Shown here: piece by piece, positions 7,988 through 18,072 of the stretch
Layout: each line of letters starts with the position of its first letter
Numbering within the stretch: position 1 is the first letter of the stretch
Source of the DNA: Reddybacter sp041622675
GTDB taxonomy: Bacteria > Pseudomonadota > Gammaproteobacteria > Pseudomonadales > Porticoccaceae
Reading direction: 5' to 3'
Assembly: GCA_041622675.1 (NCBI GenBank)
Contig: JBFJYH010000001.1
Location: forward strand, 55,986 to 119,985
Length of the DNA: 64,000 nt
Notes under the pieces: model-generated
What the model saw: the letters and a program-made list of their open reading frames with translations, nothing else
Database searches by the model: none
Told to the model about the DNA's origin: nothing
Made by a program: the position numbers and the translations under genes

Positions 7988-10159
7988 ATGAACGAACGAA
8001 TCGAGATCGGCGGCTTACAGGTCGCCAGCGAACTATACCAACTTGTCAATGAACAGGTTATTCCGGGCACGGGGGTCGACAGCGACAAATTCTGGGCGGA
8101 TTTTGAATCTATCCTTAACGATTTAGGGCCGCGCAATGCTGAGTTGCTGGCCATACGTGAGGATTTTCAATCGCAAATTGACCAATGGCACGAAGCGCGT
8201 GCTGGCCACGCTCACGATGCTTCAGCTTATCGCCAGTTTTTGCAGGATATTGGTTACCTGCAGCCGGCCGGCGATAGTTTTTCAATTACTACCGAAAATG
8301 TTGATGACGAGATCTGCTCTATCGCCGGGCCGCAACTGGTTGTGCCTATCACCAATGCGCGGTACTCGCTTAATGCCGCTAACGCCCGCTGGGGTAGTTT
8401 ATATGATGCCTTGTACGGCAATGACGTCATTAGTGAAGAAGGTGGTGCCGATAAAGGGCCAGGCTACAACGCAGTACGCGGCGCCAAGGTTATTGCCTAT
8501 GGTCGCGATTTACTTGATCAGAGTACGCCGTTGGCAGGTGGTTCGCACCACGATGCCGTGGCGTATGCGATTGACAACGGCGCTCTTAGGGTCACCCTTA
8601 AAAATGGTGATGTTGTCTCGCTTGAGCGGCCAGAACAATTACTTGGCTATCTTGGTGATGCCAAAAATCCTGAAAGTATTTTATTGAAAAACCATGGCTT
8701 GCATATAGAAATTCAATTTGATGCTAACCACTATGTCGGTCAGGATGACGCCGCGGGTATCAAGGATTTATATCTTGAATCGGCTATCAGTACCATTCAG
8801 GACTGTGAAGATTCGGTCGCCACAGTGGACGCTGAAGATAAGTGTACAGCCTACAGTAACTGGCTGGGCTTGATGAAAGGTGATCTCACTGACTCTTTTG
8901 AAAAGGGTGGCAAGACCATCAGTCGCACCCTCAATGCAGACCGCGTTTACACGGCTCTAGATGGTGGTGAGTTGACCCTGCCGGGGCGTAGTTTATTACT
9001 AATTCGCAATGTCGGTCACTTGATGACTAACAATGCCATTCTCTACGACGGTGGTAAAGAAGTCCCCGAAGGGATTATGGATGGCATGATCACTTCATTG
9101 ATTGCTCTCCATGATTTACAGGGCAATGGCCCCTACCGAAACTCCCGCACTGGCAGTGTTTATATCGTTAAACCGAAAATGCATGGCCCCGAAGAAGTTG
9201 CTTTTACCGTGCAGCTATTTTCCCGTATTGAGCAGGCATTGGGCATGGCCGAGCGCACGTTGAAAGTAGGTATTATGGACGAGGAGCGCCGCACTACCGT
9301 CAATTTGCAGGCTTGTATTCGCGAGGCTAGTGACCGGGTGATCTTTATTAATACGGGTTTTCTCGATCGCACCGGCGACGAGCTGCATACCAGCATGGCG
9401 GCGGGTCCTATGGTGCCCAAGGGTCTGATGAAACAACAGGCCTGGATTAAGGCCTACGAAGACTGGAATGTTGATGTCGGTCTCGCTTGCGGTTTGAGCG
9501 GCAAGGCACAGATTGGTAAGGGCATGTGGGCGATGCCGGATTTAATGGCGGATATGATGGAGCAAAAAATTGCCCATCCCCAGGCCGGAGCCAACTGTGC
9601 CTGGGTGCCATCACCTACAGCGGCTAGCTTACACGTGATGCACTATCACCAAGTGGACGTTGCGGCTCGTCAGCAAGAGTTGATCGGCCACCCGCGCGCG
9701 AACCTAGACGACATACTGGCCATCCCTTTGTTGGGTGATATTGAGTTATCTGAACAAGACATCGAGCGTGAGTTGGAAAACAACGCCCAGGGCATTCTTG
9801 GCTATGTGGTGCGCTGGATTGACCAAGGCGTAGGTTGTTCGAAAGTACCCGATATTAACCACGTCGGGCTGATGGAAGATAGAGCAACGCTGCGCATTTC
9901 TAGTCAGCATATCGCCAATTGGTTGCGTCACAATATTTGTACCCAAGAGCAAGTTTTGGCGGTACTGAAAAAGATGGCCGTGGTGGTTGACGCTCAGAAT
10001 GCTGGCGATGCGGCCTACCAAAAAATGGCGACTAATTTTGACAACAGTATTGCTTTTCAGGCTGCTTGTGAGCTGGTCTTCAAGGGCTGTGAGCAGCCCA
10101 GTGGCTACACCGAGCCGGTATTGCACGCCATGCGTCGTCGGGCAAAGTCATCAGTTTAA
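7988..10159 (+). CDS. glcB: malate synthase G
   Basis: A 723-residue protein, the same length as E. coli GlcB. Family segments are readable throughout: the N-terminus MNERIEIGGLQVASELYQ, the central NVGHLMTNNAILYDG and the C-terminal GCSKVPDINHVGLMEDRATLR. It condenses glyoxylate with acetyl-CoA to malate in the cytosol, so glyoxylate made from acetate, glycolate, purines or beta-methylmalyl-CoA can enter the TCA cycle. No isocitrate lyase lies in this window. The gene is monocistronic with a good terminator downstream and a LysR gene upstream. The RBS is weak (GAGAACAAAGCCC before the ATG). Confidence 0.97.
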   Translation: MNERIEIGGLQVASELYQLVNEQVIPGTGVDSDKFWADFESILNDLGPRNAELLAIREDFQSQIDQWHEARAGHAHDASAYRQFLQDIGYLQPAGDSFSITTENVDDEICSIAGPQLVVPITNARYSLNAANARWGSLYDALYGNDVISEEGGADKGPGYNAVRGAKVIAYGRDLLDQSTPLAGGSHHDAVAYAIDNGALRVTLKNGDVVSLERPEQLLGYLGDAKNPESILLKNHGLHIEIQFDANHYVGQDDAAGIKDLYLESAISTIQDCEDSVATVDAEDKCTAYSNWLGLMKGDLTDSFEKGGKTISRTLNADRVYTALDGGELTLPGRSLLLIRNVGHLMTNNAILYDGGKEVPEGIMDGMITSLIALHDLQGNGPYRNSRTGSVYIVKPKMHGPEEVAFTVQLFSRIEQALGMAERTLKVGIMDEERRTTVNLQACIREASDRVIFINTGFLDRTGDELHTSMAAGPMVPKGLMKQQAWIKAYEDWNVDVGLACGLSGKAQIGKGMWAMPDLMADMMEQKIAHPQAGANCAWVPSPTAASLHVMHYHQVDVAARQQELIGHPRANLDDILAIPLLGDIELSEQDIERELENNAQGILGYVVRWIDQGVGCSKVPDINHVGLMEDRATLRISSQHIANWLRHNICTQEQVLAVLKKMAVVVDAQNAGDAAYQKMATNFDNSIAFQAACELVFKGCEQPSGYTEPVLHAMRRRAKSSV

Positions 10160-10225
10160 CCCTCAGCTTCGACTTGTAAGTTTTGTTTAGGGGGATCTAC
10201 GCAACTGGCGATGCCTTATGAATTT

Positions 10226-10276
10226 AACTCGCTGTTCATACCTGTAGTTTAGTCGGTATGGCGGCGAGTTTTTATT
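10226..10276 (+). terminator. rho-independent terminator after glcB
   Basis: A long two-part hairpin: AACTCGC (10226-10232) pairs with GCGAGTT (10264-10270), and the inner CATACC pairs with GGTATG (10255-10260). A T-run follows immediately. Confidence 0.8.
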
Positions 10277-10356
10277 TAGGGCCCTATTTTATTTAGAGCC
10301 CTAGTCGTCGTGCTGTAATGCCCTGTGCTTTGCACGTTAATGTGAATAAAAAGACC

Positions 10357-12357
10357 TTAAAAACTAGCTTTAAGATTGACGAAGGTCATGTGCTCAAACA
10401 CATTTCCTGCCTGATACTCAAGATACTCTTCATCGGTCACATTTTGTACGATGAGGGCTAAGTCAATATCTGCGCTGTTTAATTGCCAGCCTTTACTTAC
10501 TTTTAAGTCGTAGCGGTGCCAGCTAGGCACTCGGGTTCCACGCAGCCAATTGATTTCCGACTGATGATATAAGGTGCCGCTAATTTGCCACGCGTTGGAC
10601 AACATTTTGCTCAACAATACACTGGCGATATGCTCTGGCGATCGCACGTTCTTCAGCATTCGCGCGTTATAGTATTGAACAGCAACTAACCAGGTGTTGT
10701 CCGGTTGCCACTGAATCTGGGTTTCATAGCCGCTGGTTCGGTTGTTGTCGGCATTTTCCAATTGGCGAAACTTATTATTAATATCGTTGTAGGGGTGTTT
10801 TACATAGATGACTTCATCATCCAGGTATTCCCGAAACAGCCGATAATCCAAACTGAGTTTATTATTAAACCAGTAGCCGAGATAGGCGAACTCATAGGTT
10901 TGAAATTTCTCTGAGCCGAGGTCGGGGTCACTGGTAAAAATGAGATCGGCGACAACGCCCGAATCAAGCTCTCGCTGGATAAGGCGTTGATGCTCATAGA
11001 GAGAGGGTTGGCGATAGGCGATACTGCTACTGATGCGTAAATGATGATGCTTATTCAACTGGTATTTAAAGGCGAGCCGGGGTGAAAGTTCACTGTCCCG
11101 CTGTTCGTGATCTTCCGCCATCAATCCCAGGTTGGCACGCCAGTGTTGATTGAGCGCCCAGTCGATATTGCTAAACAGAAAATAAATTGTTGCGCTTGTG
11201 TCAGAATCACTGCCGAACTCGGCTGGAGCATTTAAGTTCTGGTATCGAACTCCGGTGCCCCATAGGAAATGATTCGCATTATTGAAGGTAATATGGTGTT
11301 GCCATTCAATATCGTACTGCTGGTATTCGCGCTTGCCTTCTTCGACTTCAATAAGTTTGTCGTCTTGACCGGGATAGCGTGTATTGAGTTCAACAGTGCT
11401 AATGTCGAGCTCTTCACTCAGCAAGACCTGCCGGCTTCTATTGTAAGAGCCAAGGTTGATCGCGCTGTTCAATGTATAGGTATGGCGCCCTTGTTGGTGT
11501 TTCCAGTTCAGTGTAAACCACTGTGTATCAATCTCTTCGTCGGTAAATTCTTCAGGCCGATCGCCATCGCCAAAGCCGAAATGACCATCACTGTAGCCCA
11601 GCTCCCATTGAAACTCATTGAAAAGGGAGGGGGTATAAACCCCTTGCAGTGCCGCACTGTTGGCATAACTTTGATCGTCGAGCCCCTCAAAACCCTGGTT
11701 CTCGCGGTAATTTGCCCGCAGAGTATAAGCGGCAGTTTCTCCTTTAAAAGAGTGGCGGAGGGTGGTATTACGAGTCTGCCAGTCACCCGCAGTGAGGCTG
11801 ACTTCAGAACCGCTATCGGTTAAGGGGTTGCGGGTAATGATGTTGACGGCACCTTGCACAGCGTTGGTGCCGTAGGCGGCAACATTGGATCCACGAACCA
11901 CTTCGATATAGGCGATATCATTACTGTCTAAGCCAAGGGATTCCCAGGACACGGATGAATTGATCGGCGTGTAAACGCTTCTGCCATCAACGCGGACCTC
12001 TAGCCGTCTCGGAAAGCGATCGCTTTGGCCGTTTATGGTGACGCCTTGAATGGAACCATTGGCAAAAAAGACTTGAAATCCTGGGACTAATTTCAGCACG
12101 TCGACAAAATTGACCATCGGCATGGCGTCTATCATTTCTCGGGTGATCAATGTCACCGAAGAGGGGACCTCTGACATTGGTATACTGTAGCGCGTGGCGG
12201 CTTTAACGCTGGGAATAGCCTCTAAAAAATCACTTTCAGAATAGACGGCGACATCGTTAGCTAATACAGACAGATTAAAAAAAATAAGACTGGTAGGCAG
12301 AGTTATGGCTGAGATTTTTATCTGTTGTGTTATTTGTAGTTGTTTTAGAAAAAACAT
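10357..12357 (-). CDS. TonB-dependent outer-membrane receptor
   Basis: About 666 residues from the ATG at 12357; an ATG at 12384 would add nine residues but lacks a good RBS. A signal peptide (QIKISAITLPTSLIFFNLSVLA) is followed by a plug domain with VPSSVTLITREMIDAMP and VEVVRGSNVAAYGTNAVQGAVNIITR-like segments, split here by IEVVRGSNVAAYG. Then comes a 22-strand barrel region ending in Phe (FVNLKASF). It imports an unknown ligand across the outer membrane using TonB energy. The plug type resembles receptors of the vitamin B12/siderophore superfamily without a diagnostic ligand signature. No ExbB/D, TonB or periplasmic-binding gene is adjacent. It is monocistronic. Confidence 0.9.
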   Translation of the reverse strand: MFFLKQLQITQQIKISAITLPTSLIFFNLSVLANDVAVYSESDFLEAIPSVKAATRYSIPMSEVPSSVTLITREMIDAMPMVNFVDVLKLVPGFQVFFANGSIQGVTINGQSDRFPRRLEVRVDGRSVYTPINSSVSWESLGLDSNDIAYIEVVRGSNVAAYGTNAVQGAVNIITRNPLTDSGSEVSLTAGDWQTRNTTLRHSFKGETAAYTLRANYRENQGFEGLDDQSYANSAALQGVYTPSLFNEFQWELGYSDGHFGFGDGDRPEEFTDEEIDTQWFTLNWKHQQGRHTYTLNSAINLGSYNRSRQVLLSEELDISTVELNTRYPGQDDKLIEVEEGKREYQQYDIEWQHHITFNNANHFLWGTGVRYQNLNAPAEFGSDSDTSATIYFLFSNIDWALNQHWRANLGLMAEDHEQRDSELSPRLAFKYQLNKHHHLRISSSIAYRQPSLYEHQRLIQRELDSGVVADLIFTSDPDLGSEKFQTYEFAYLGYWFNNKLSLDYRLFREYLDDEVIYVKHPYNDINNKFRQLENADNNRTSGYETQIQWQPDNTWLVAVQYYNARMLKNVRSPEHIASVLLSKMLSNAWQISGTLYHQSEINWLRGTRVPSWHRYDLKVSKGWQLNSADIDLALIVQNVTDEEYLEYQAGNVFEHMTFVNLKASF

Positions 12358-12561
12358 CGCGCTTAGCCTTAAATTACCATTCAACTATACTTTATTCTTC
12401 AAGGAGGCAGATGTTTTCTTGTGATAACCGATAACTCTGCCTTTCAAAGGGGCTCTATTAGGTGACGCTAGATAATGCTTCTGCGGGTGGCAGTAGCAAT
12501 GATTAACCAGTAACTATTTGTCATTACACAAACGTCTTTATTCGATCTTTTGACGGCTAAG

Positions 12562-13545
12562 TCACAGGGGTAGGTTGCGCAACTCAGGGTCAATTTCACT
12601 GGTATTCCACAGGGTGTCAAACTCATTGGCCAGTTCGGTGGCGTCTAGTGGTGACCAGTGTACAGCGTAACCGATATAACGATTGAGGGATTGTTTGTAG
12701 AGAATTCCCGCTTGGTCAATAAGCATAAATTCGGTGTGAGAGGTTTTACCGCCTGGCTTTAATGTGCGCATTTGGAGGCGACTTGGTAAACGATGATAGA
12801 GCTGTAACAAGCGGTGGCCACTTTGCACCAGCAGTTGTGGCTTTTGCACCAGAATATGGATCTCCGCATAGGGGTGTTGGCGAGCAAAATTGAACAAGTG
12901 GTCGCGGAGCTCATCGTTGTCGAAAATACTGGGGTCGAGCCTAGGACTAAAGATGCGAATCTGGCGTTGGGCTGTCAGTGCGAGAGCTTTTGCTTGACGA
13001 CAAAAAGCGTCTGCGCCATCGAGGGGAATATGGCGGCGCTCTTCTGCACTGATATCGACGGGTGGGGGGGTGATGTGTGGGCTTAAAAAATGCTTTAGGG
13101 CGAGAGTCATATGTTGATGAGGTATGCCCACATCGTCAAAAATGGCGCCATCGGTTGTGAATTTCATGCCTTCGTAGAAAGGTATCGCGTGTAACTGCGC
13201 GTCTAGGTGGATGCTCTTTAGTCCTGTTTTTGCCGCCTGGCGAATGATTTGACGCAGCAAGGCAGAACCAACACCGTGCTGCCTGTGGGCTTTTAATACT
13301 GCCATTCGGCCCACCTTGTCGTTGAGCAAACGGGCGGTGCCCATGGCGACATTATCTGCACCGTAGGCGACCCAATGGGTGGCGCGCTGGTCTTCTTCGC
13401 CAAACTCTTCTGCTTCTGGCACCCCCTGTTCGTCAATAAAGACTGCGCGGCGAATGTCCATTAATACTGCCTGGGATGTTGTCCAGTCACATTGTTCAAC
13501 GTCAATGGGGAAAAAGTCGATATCATTGACAGTACTATCGCTCAT
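12562..13545 (-). CDS. GNAT-family acetyltransferase with C-terminal extra domain
   Basis: The start at 13545 is chosen because GGAGG lies six bases upstream; the longer frame to 13692 has no RBS. This gives 327 residues. The N-terminal half (about 1-150) is a GNAT domain of the ElaA-like type with the acetyl-CoA loop HRQHGVGSALLRQ and the segment DAQLHAIPFYEGMKF. The C-terminal half (about 160-325) is a separate domain seen fused to GNAT in Pseudomonas-like genomes (DUF7931-type, PLD-like layout; family assignment uncertain). The substrate is unknown. It is divergent from ggt, with 212 bp between the starts. Confidence 0.85.
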   Translation of the reverse strand: MSDSTVNDIDFFPIDVEQCDWTTSQAVLMDIRRAVFIDEQGVPEAEEFGEEDQRATHWVAYGADNVAMGTARLLNDKVGRMAVLKAHRQHGVGSALLRQIIRQAAKTGLKSIHLDAQLHAIPFYEGMKFTTDGAIFDDVGIPHQHMTLALKHFLSPHITPPPVDISAEERRHIPLDGADAFCRQAKALALTAQRQIRIFSPRLDPSIFDNDELRDHLFNFARQHPYAEIHILVQKPQLLVQSGHRLLQLYHRLPSRLQMRTLKPGGKTSHTEFMLIDQAGILYKQSLNRYIGYAVHWSPLDATELANEFDTLWNTSEIDPELRNLPL

Positions 13546-13757
13546 GGCAGCCTCCTGAGATTGACCGTTAATGCGGCACTGGTTGTCGGGTGCCGGGTGC
13601 CGCTGGTCTAGAAAGTTTCTTATAGCATGTTTTGATGAGTCAGTGGATTGCCCCCGATCACGAAACGCCCAAGGGGCTTCTTGTGCTGGCAAATGCGTTT
13701 GCTTGTTAATAAGCTCTTAGATAATGTCTGCACTTCATTATTCGAATTGGGTGGCCT

Positions 13758-15488
13758 GTGTCGACATTGTTTCACCGTTTTTTTATTGTTTTTCTCTGTC
13801 TTGCGATGGTGCCAAGTGCATATTCACAAGCTCCTGCCATTATTGATTATGGCTCTCGCTTTCATCCGGTGGTTAGTCATAAAGGGATAGTGGTTTCGCA
13901 GTCCGTGTTGGCCAGTCAAATTGGCGCCGATATTCTGGCTCAGGGGGGCAATGCGGTTGACGCGGCGGTGGCAACTGGCTTTGCGCTAGCGGTGACCCTG
14001 CCTCAGGCAGGCAATATTGGTGGTGGAGGCTTTATGATGGTTTATCTCGCCGAGCAACAGCGCACCATTGCTATTGATTACCGAGAGGTCGCCCCCAGTG
14101 CTGCTGGCAGGGACTTATTTCTTAATACGCGCGGTGAAGTCGACGTTAGTAAAGCACGCTTTAGTCATGCGTCGGCGGGGGTGCCGGGTAGTGTGGCTGG
14201 CCTAGTTCACGCTCTGGAAAACTACGGTAATTTAACCTTGTCGGAGGTCTTAAAGCCGGCGATTGAATTAGCCAAAAACGGTATTACCGTGACTCAACCC
14301 TTAGCCTATTCTTTAACTCATGCGGAGCAGCGATTACGAAAATGGCCTGCATCTGTTGGCTACTTTTTCCGAAAAGATGGCAGTTTATTGCGCCCCGGTG
14401 ATCATTGGCAGCAGAAAGATTTAGCTGTCACTTTAGGGAAAATTGCCAGTCAGGGCCGAGATGGGTTTTATAAAGGTAGTGTGGCCGACAAAATTGTTGC
14501 CCAAATGCGTCAATATGGGGGGCTGATAAGTCACGACGATCTCGCTAATTACAAGGTGGTGGAGCGTCAACCTGTTATCGGCACTTATCGTGGCTACAAA
14601 ATTGCGGCGATGCCGCCACCCTCGTCCGGTGGTGTGCATTTAGTGCAGATGTTGAATATTCTCGAAGGCTGGGAGCTGGCCAAACTTGGTCACAATAGCG
14701 CCGATTACTTACACCGCTTAATTGAAACCATGCGCCGGGCTTATGCCGATAGAAGTGAATACCTAGGTGATCCGGATTTTCAGCCGGTGCCTGTGAACCA
14801 GCTCATCGACAAAAGTTACGCTCAAACATTACGTCAGGGCATCGATCCTAATACAGCGAGTGCGTCCAGCGACATTGCACCCGCCTTAAAGGTACCTTAT
14901 GAAAGCCCACAAACTACGCACTATTCTGTGTGGGACGAGGCAGGCAATGTCGTCAGTAATACCTATACCCTAAATTTCTCCTATGGCAGTGGTATTTCCG
15001 TCGCGGGCGCGGGCTTTCTTCTCAATAATGAAATGGATGATTTCTCTGCTAAGCCCGGTGTCCCCAATGCTTACGGTTTGATTGGCGGTACAGCCAATGC
15101 CATTGAGCCGCATAAACGGCCGTTGTCATCTATGACACCGACTATTGTTTTCAAGCAAGGTGGGCCTGTATTTACCACTGGTAGTCCTGGGGGTAGTACG
15201 ATTATTAATACGGTGTTGCAGACGGTGTTGAATGTGATTGATTTTGAAATGAATATTGCTGAAGCAGCGGCGGCACCGCGTATTCACCACCAATGGCAGC
15301 CCGACAAGGTCTTTGTGGAGCTGGGCCTGAATACTGACACCCAGCGTTTACTCCGGGCTAAAGGGCACAATATTGTGCCTGCAACACGGGTAATTGGCCG
15401 CACTCAAACGATCAGTAGTGACGGTGAGCATACCTACGGCGCCAATGACACGCGCTGGCCCGGTGGCGGGGCTATCGCCCAACCTTAG
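13758..15488 (+). CDS. ggt: gamma-glutamyltranspeptidase precursor
   Basis: A 576-residue precursor with a GTG start, then a signal peptide (FFIVFLCLAMVPSAYSQ), so it is exported to the periplasm. The family autoprocesses at the first Thr of TTHYSV; here that is about Thr386, giving the small subunit. Substrate-site segments such as MPPPSSGGVH and LNNEMDDFS are present. It hydrolyses the gamma-glutamyl bond of glutathione and related compounds or transfers it to amino acids. Only 15 bp separate its stop from the stop of the convergent phosphotransferase gene. Confidence 0.95.
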   Translation: MSTLFHRFFIVFLCLAMVPSAYSQAPAIIDYGSRFHPVVSHKGIVVSQSVLASQIGADILAQGGNAVDAAVATGFALAVTLPQAGNIGGGGFMMVYLAEQQRTIAIDYREVAPSAAGRDLFLNTRGEVDVSKARFSHASAGVPGSVAGLVHALENYGNLTLSEVLKPAIELAKNGITVTQPLAYSLTHAEQRLRKWPASVGYFFRKDGSLLRPGDHWQQKDLAVTLGKIASQGRDGFYKGSVADKIVAQMRQYGGLISHDDLANYKVVERQPVIGTYRGYKIAAMPPPSSGGVHLVQMLNILEGWELAKLGHNSADYLHRLIETMRRAYADRSEYLGDPDFQPVPVNQLIDKSYAQTLRQGIDPNTASASSDIAPALKVPYESPQTTHYSVWDEAGNVVSNTYTLNFSYGSGISVAGAGFLLNNEMDDFSAKPGVPNAYGLIGGTANAIEPHKRPLSSMTPTIVFKQGGPVFTTGSPGGSTIINTVLQTVLNVIDFEMNIAEAAAAPRIHHQWQPDKVFVELGLNTDTQRLLRAKGHNIVPATRVIGRTQTISSDGEHTYGANDTRWPGGGAIAQP

Positions 15489-15503
15489 TTGGGCTGGTTC
15501 TTG

Positions 15504-16724
15504 TCAGGCCGTGGCCTTATCCAGCAGGCGGTTGAGTTCGGAGATGGCGACAGAACCCAGGCCGCTGGCAAAGTTCATCATGGCATCGAGGTGGGTACGC
15601 CGGCTGTAGGCAACGCGCATGCCCGTTGCTGCGGCGATAACAGCAATTTTGTAATAAGAGAAAATGTGGTAGTAAGCCAATGTTTCCCTATTGACCTTAT
15701 TGCCGCTGGCGCGTTCGTAACGGGCGAGGAAGTCGGCTTGGGGCATAAGGCTACTGGCAAGAGGGTTTCCCATTTCATCATTACCGCCGAACAGTTCGAG
15801 CGTGGCCCAGGATAGGTCGTCGTGGTAGTCGCCTAAATAAGCCAGCTCCCAGTCAAAAATGGCATTGATTTCAAGTGTATCGGTGTACATGAAATTGCCG
15901 GTACGGTAGTCACCGTGAATAATGACAGGCTTGCCAACAACTGGCATGTTTTCCTTGAGCCACAGTACCGCTCTTTCCATTACAGGGTGGGCCGATAAGG
16001 TGTCTTCATTCCAGGCTCGCTCCCACAGGCCAATAGCCCATTCGTTAGCTTGGGTAGAGTTCGCTTCGGGCACGTCAAAGGTCGACAAATCTTTTTCACG
16101 CCAGTCGATGGCGTGTATTTTTGCCAGGATATCGACAAATTGCTGGCTCAGGCCGGCCCGCAATTCAGGCTTGAAATACATGCCGACACCGCTCATTTTT
16201 TCATCATTGGCAGGTTGTTCAGGTTGCACGGTACCTTCTAAAAAGCGGGCAATTAATGCTGGGCGGCCCAGCTTTTCACCGAGCGGGTCTATCCACAGTA
16301 CTTCGGGCACCGGCACTTCGCCCCACATAGCGCGCAATATCTGGGACTCGCGCAAGCGGTGGGTCTCGACTATAGACTCGGTTGGATCCATACGAATCAT
16401 CAAGTGAGTGGTTTCTCGCTGGCCGGGCGCTAGCTGCCAGGTGAGATCGAATGTAAATTGTTCTTTAGACGCACCCCCTGAGAGGCGTTTCAAATTATCG
16501 ACCGCAATATCCGTCTGGCCGGTTTCACCCTGTAAAAAGTGCAGCAGTGGTGCCTTCAGCTTGCTGAAATCCATCGTATGTTCGACGGGCTTGAGCCGGT
16601 TGTGTAGCTTGCGGGTAAAGACTTCATCAATGGCGCTTTCAACTGGGTAGTTGGCGCGCATTTGTTCTATCCATTGTTGAGAAGGCTGAGTCCGCTCAGC
16701 CAGTGTGGGTGTGTAGGTACTCAT
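15504..16724 (-). CDS. APH/ACAD10-11-type phosphotransferase, paralogue A
   Basis: 406 residues from the ATG at 16724 (a GTG three bases earlier is possible). The protein-kinase-like APH fold is visible: an N-terminal lobe with RLSGGASKEQFTFDL, the catalytic loop HGDYRTGNFMY (His271-Asp273) and the metal-binding FDWELAYLGD (Asp about 292). Relatives are the kinase domains of mammalian ACAD10/ACAD11 and Pseudomonas LvaA, which phosphorylate 4-hydroxyacyl-CoAs; other relatives act on choline or antibiotics. About 60 N-terminal residues (TPTLAERTQPSQQWIEQM) are extra and shared with paralogue B. The substrate is unknown. It lies 51 bp downstream of paralogue B on the same strand. Confidence 0.88.
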   Translation of the reverse strand: MSTYTPTLAERTQPSQQWIEQMRANYPVESAIDEVFTRKLHNRLKPVEHTMDFSKLKAPLLHFLQGETGQTDIAVDNLKRLSGGASKEQFTFDLTWQLAPGQRETTHLMIRMDPTESIVETHRLRESQILRAMWGEVPVPEVLWIDPLGEKLGRPALIARFLEGTVQPEQPANDEKMSGVGMYFKPELRAGLSQQFVDILAKIHAIDWREKDLSTFDVPEANSTQANEWAIGLWERAWNEDTLSAHPVMERAVLWLKENMPVVGKPVIIHGDYRTGNFMYTDTLEINAIFDWELAYLGDYHDDLSWATLELFGGNDEMGNPLASSLMPQADFLARYERASGNKVNRETLAYYHIFSYYKIAVIAAATGMRVAYSRRTHLDAMMNFASGLGSVAISELNRLLDKATA

Positions 16725-16775
16725 CACTGTACTCGCTGTCCTTAGTCTTGCTATGAAAGGTGTGCCATTAGTTGT

Positions 16776-17987
16776 TTAGCTGGCGTGGTCAAGTAAGCGC
16801 TGTAGTGCAGATACCCCTGTGTAGCCAAAACCAGTGAGTAAATTCATCATCGCATCGAGGTGGGTTTTTCGCCCGTAAGCAGCTCTTGAACTGGTAGCGA
16901 TGGAAATCACAGCAACTTTGTAATAGGAAAACACGTCAAAATAAAATAGCCGTTTGGGGTCTACGGTATGGCCGCTGTAGTGTTGATATTTGTCGAGAAA
17001 CTCATCCTTTGAGAGTAAGCCGCTGGTTAGTACTGAACCGTCGTCCATCGGGGTGCCCAGTATTTGGCAGGTGGTATAGGAGAGGTCTTCATGGAAATCA
17101 CCAATATGGGAGAGTTCCCAATCGAGTACGGCATTGATTTTATGCTCGTCGGTGTACATGAAATTACCCGAGCGATAATCCCCGTGCACGATCACTGGCT
17201 TTTCGACAATGGGCATGTTTTCTCGCAGCCAGAGGGCGGCATTTTCGATGATAGGGTGGGCCTCAACCGCATCTTCCTGCCAAACCCGCTCCCACCAACC
17301 CAGGGACCACTCGTTGGCTTCAATATGATTTGCGCGTGGTGAGTCGTAGGACGTTAGGCCTTTATTGCGCCAGTCTACGGTGTGAATTTTCGCTAAATGT
17401 TGGACGAATTGCTCTTTCAAATCGAGACGCAAATTGGGCTCGAAGAACATACCCAGACCGCTGGCTTTGTCGCCACCTTCCGGCTGCACGGTGCCTTCAA
17501 GGAAACCGGCGATGAGGAAGGGGTGTCCTAGGTCTTCACCCACGGGATCGGTCCAGTAAACCTTGGGAACGGGTACTTCACCCCACATGGCATCGAGCAT
17601 TTGGGCTTCGCGCAGGCGATGTGTTTCGACAATCGACTCGGTGGGATCCATGCGTAAAATGAGTTTTTCGCTGCTGCGGATACCGCTTTCCTGATTCCAA
17701 GTGAGATCAAAAGTAAATTGCTCTTTGGAGGCACCACCGGAAAGTCGATGGAGGTTCTCGAAGATAAGATCATCTTGGCCTGTGGCTTTTTTTAAATAGC
17801 GTACAAGTCGCGTTTGCAAATCACCGAAGTCAGTTTTGTGCTCTGCTGTTTTAGCACGGTTGCGAAGTTTCTTTGTCAGTACTTCGTCGAGAGTGGCCTC
17901 GGTTGGAAATTGCTGTCGGATATTTTGTATCCAGTCGTCGCCTGGTTGTGCTCTGTTTTTTAACGTTGGAGTGTAATAGTCACGCAT
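16776..17987 (-). CDS. APH/ACAD10-11-type phosphotransferase, paralogue B
   Basis: A 403-residue protein clearly homologous along its whole length to its neighbour, with the same RLSGGASKEQFTFDL, VHGDYRSGNFMYTD and DWELSHIGD segments and the same extended N-terminus (YTPTLKNRAQPGDDWIQNI). Both copies keep the catalytic Asp and metal ligands, so this is a tandem duplication with two apparently active enzymes, probably with diverged substrates. It is likely a phosphotransferase acting on a hydroxylated acyl-CoA or a sterol-like alcohol (inference). Upstream on the same strand are a small unknown gene and an AttH/CrtC-like gene, suggesting one transcription unit from 19705 to 15504. Confidence 0.88.
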   Translation of the reverse strand: MRDYYTPTLKNRAQPGDDWIQNIRQQFPTEATLDEVLTKKLRNRAKTAEHKTDFGDLQTRLVRYLKKATGQDDLIFENLHRLSGGASKEQFTFDLTWNQESGIRSSEKLILRMDPTESIVETHRLREAQMLDAMWGEVPVPKVYWTDPVGEDLGHPFLIAGFLEGTVQPEGGDKASGLGMFFEPNLRLDLKEQFVQHLAKIHTVDWRNKGLTSYDSPRANHIEANEWSLGWWERVWQEDAVEAHPIIENAALWLRENMPIVEKPVIVHGDYRSGNFMYTDEHKINAVLDWELSHIGDFHEDLSYTTCQILGTPMDDGSVLTSGLLSKDEFLDKYQHYSGHTVDPKRLFYFDVFSYYKVAVISIATSSRAAYGRKTHLDAMMNLLTGFGYTGVSALQRLLDHAS

Positions 17988-18072
17988 GAAATTCGCTCAG
18001 CATTTTAGATTTTATTTTATGAATTAACAGCGATGAAGGATGGCGGCTAATGTGGGCTTCTATACTCTGCTA

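Noticed and set aside
7988..10159. Malate synthase as part of an ethylmalonyl-CoA or glyoxylate operon
   Set aside because: It stands alone with its own terminator; no isocitrate lyase, ccr or ecm is near, so only a loose link to the CoA lyase can be proposed.
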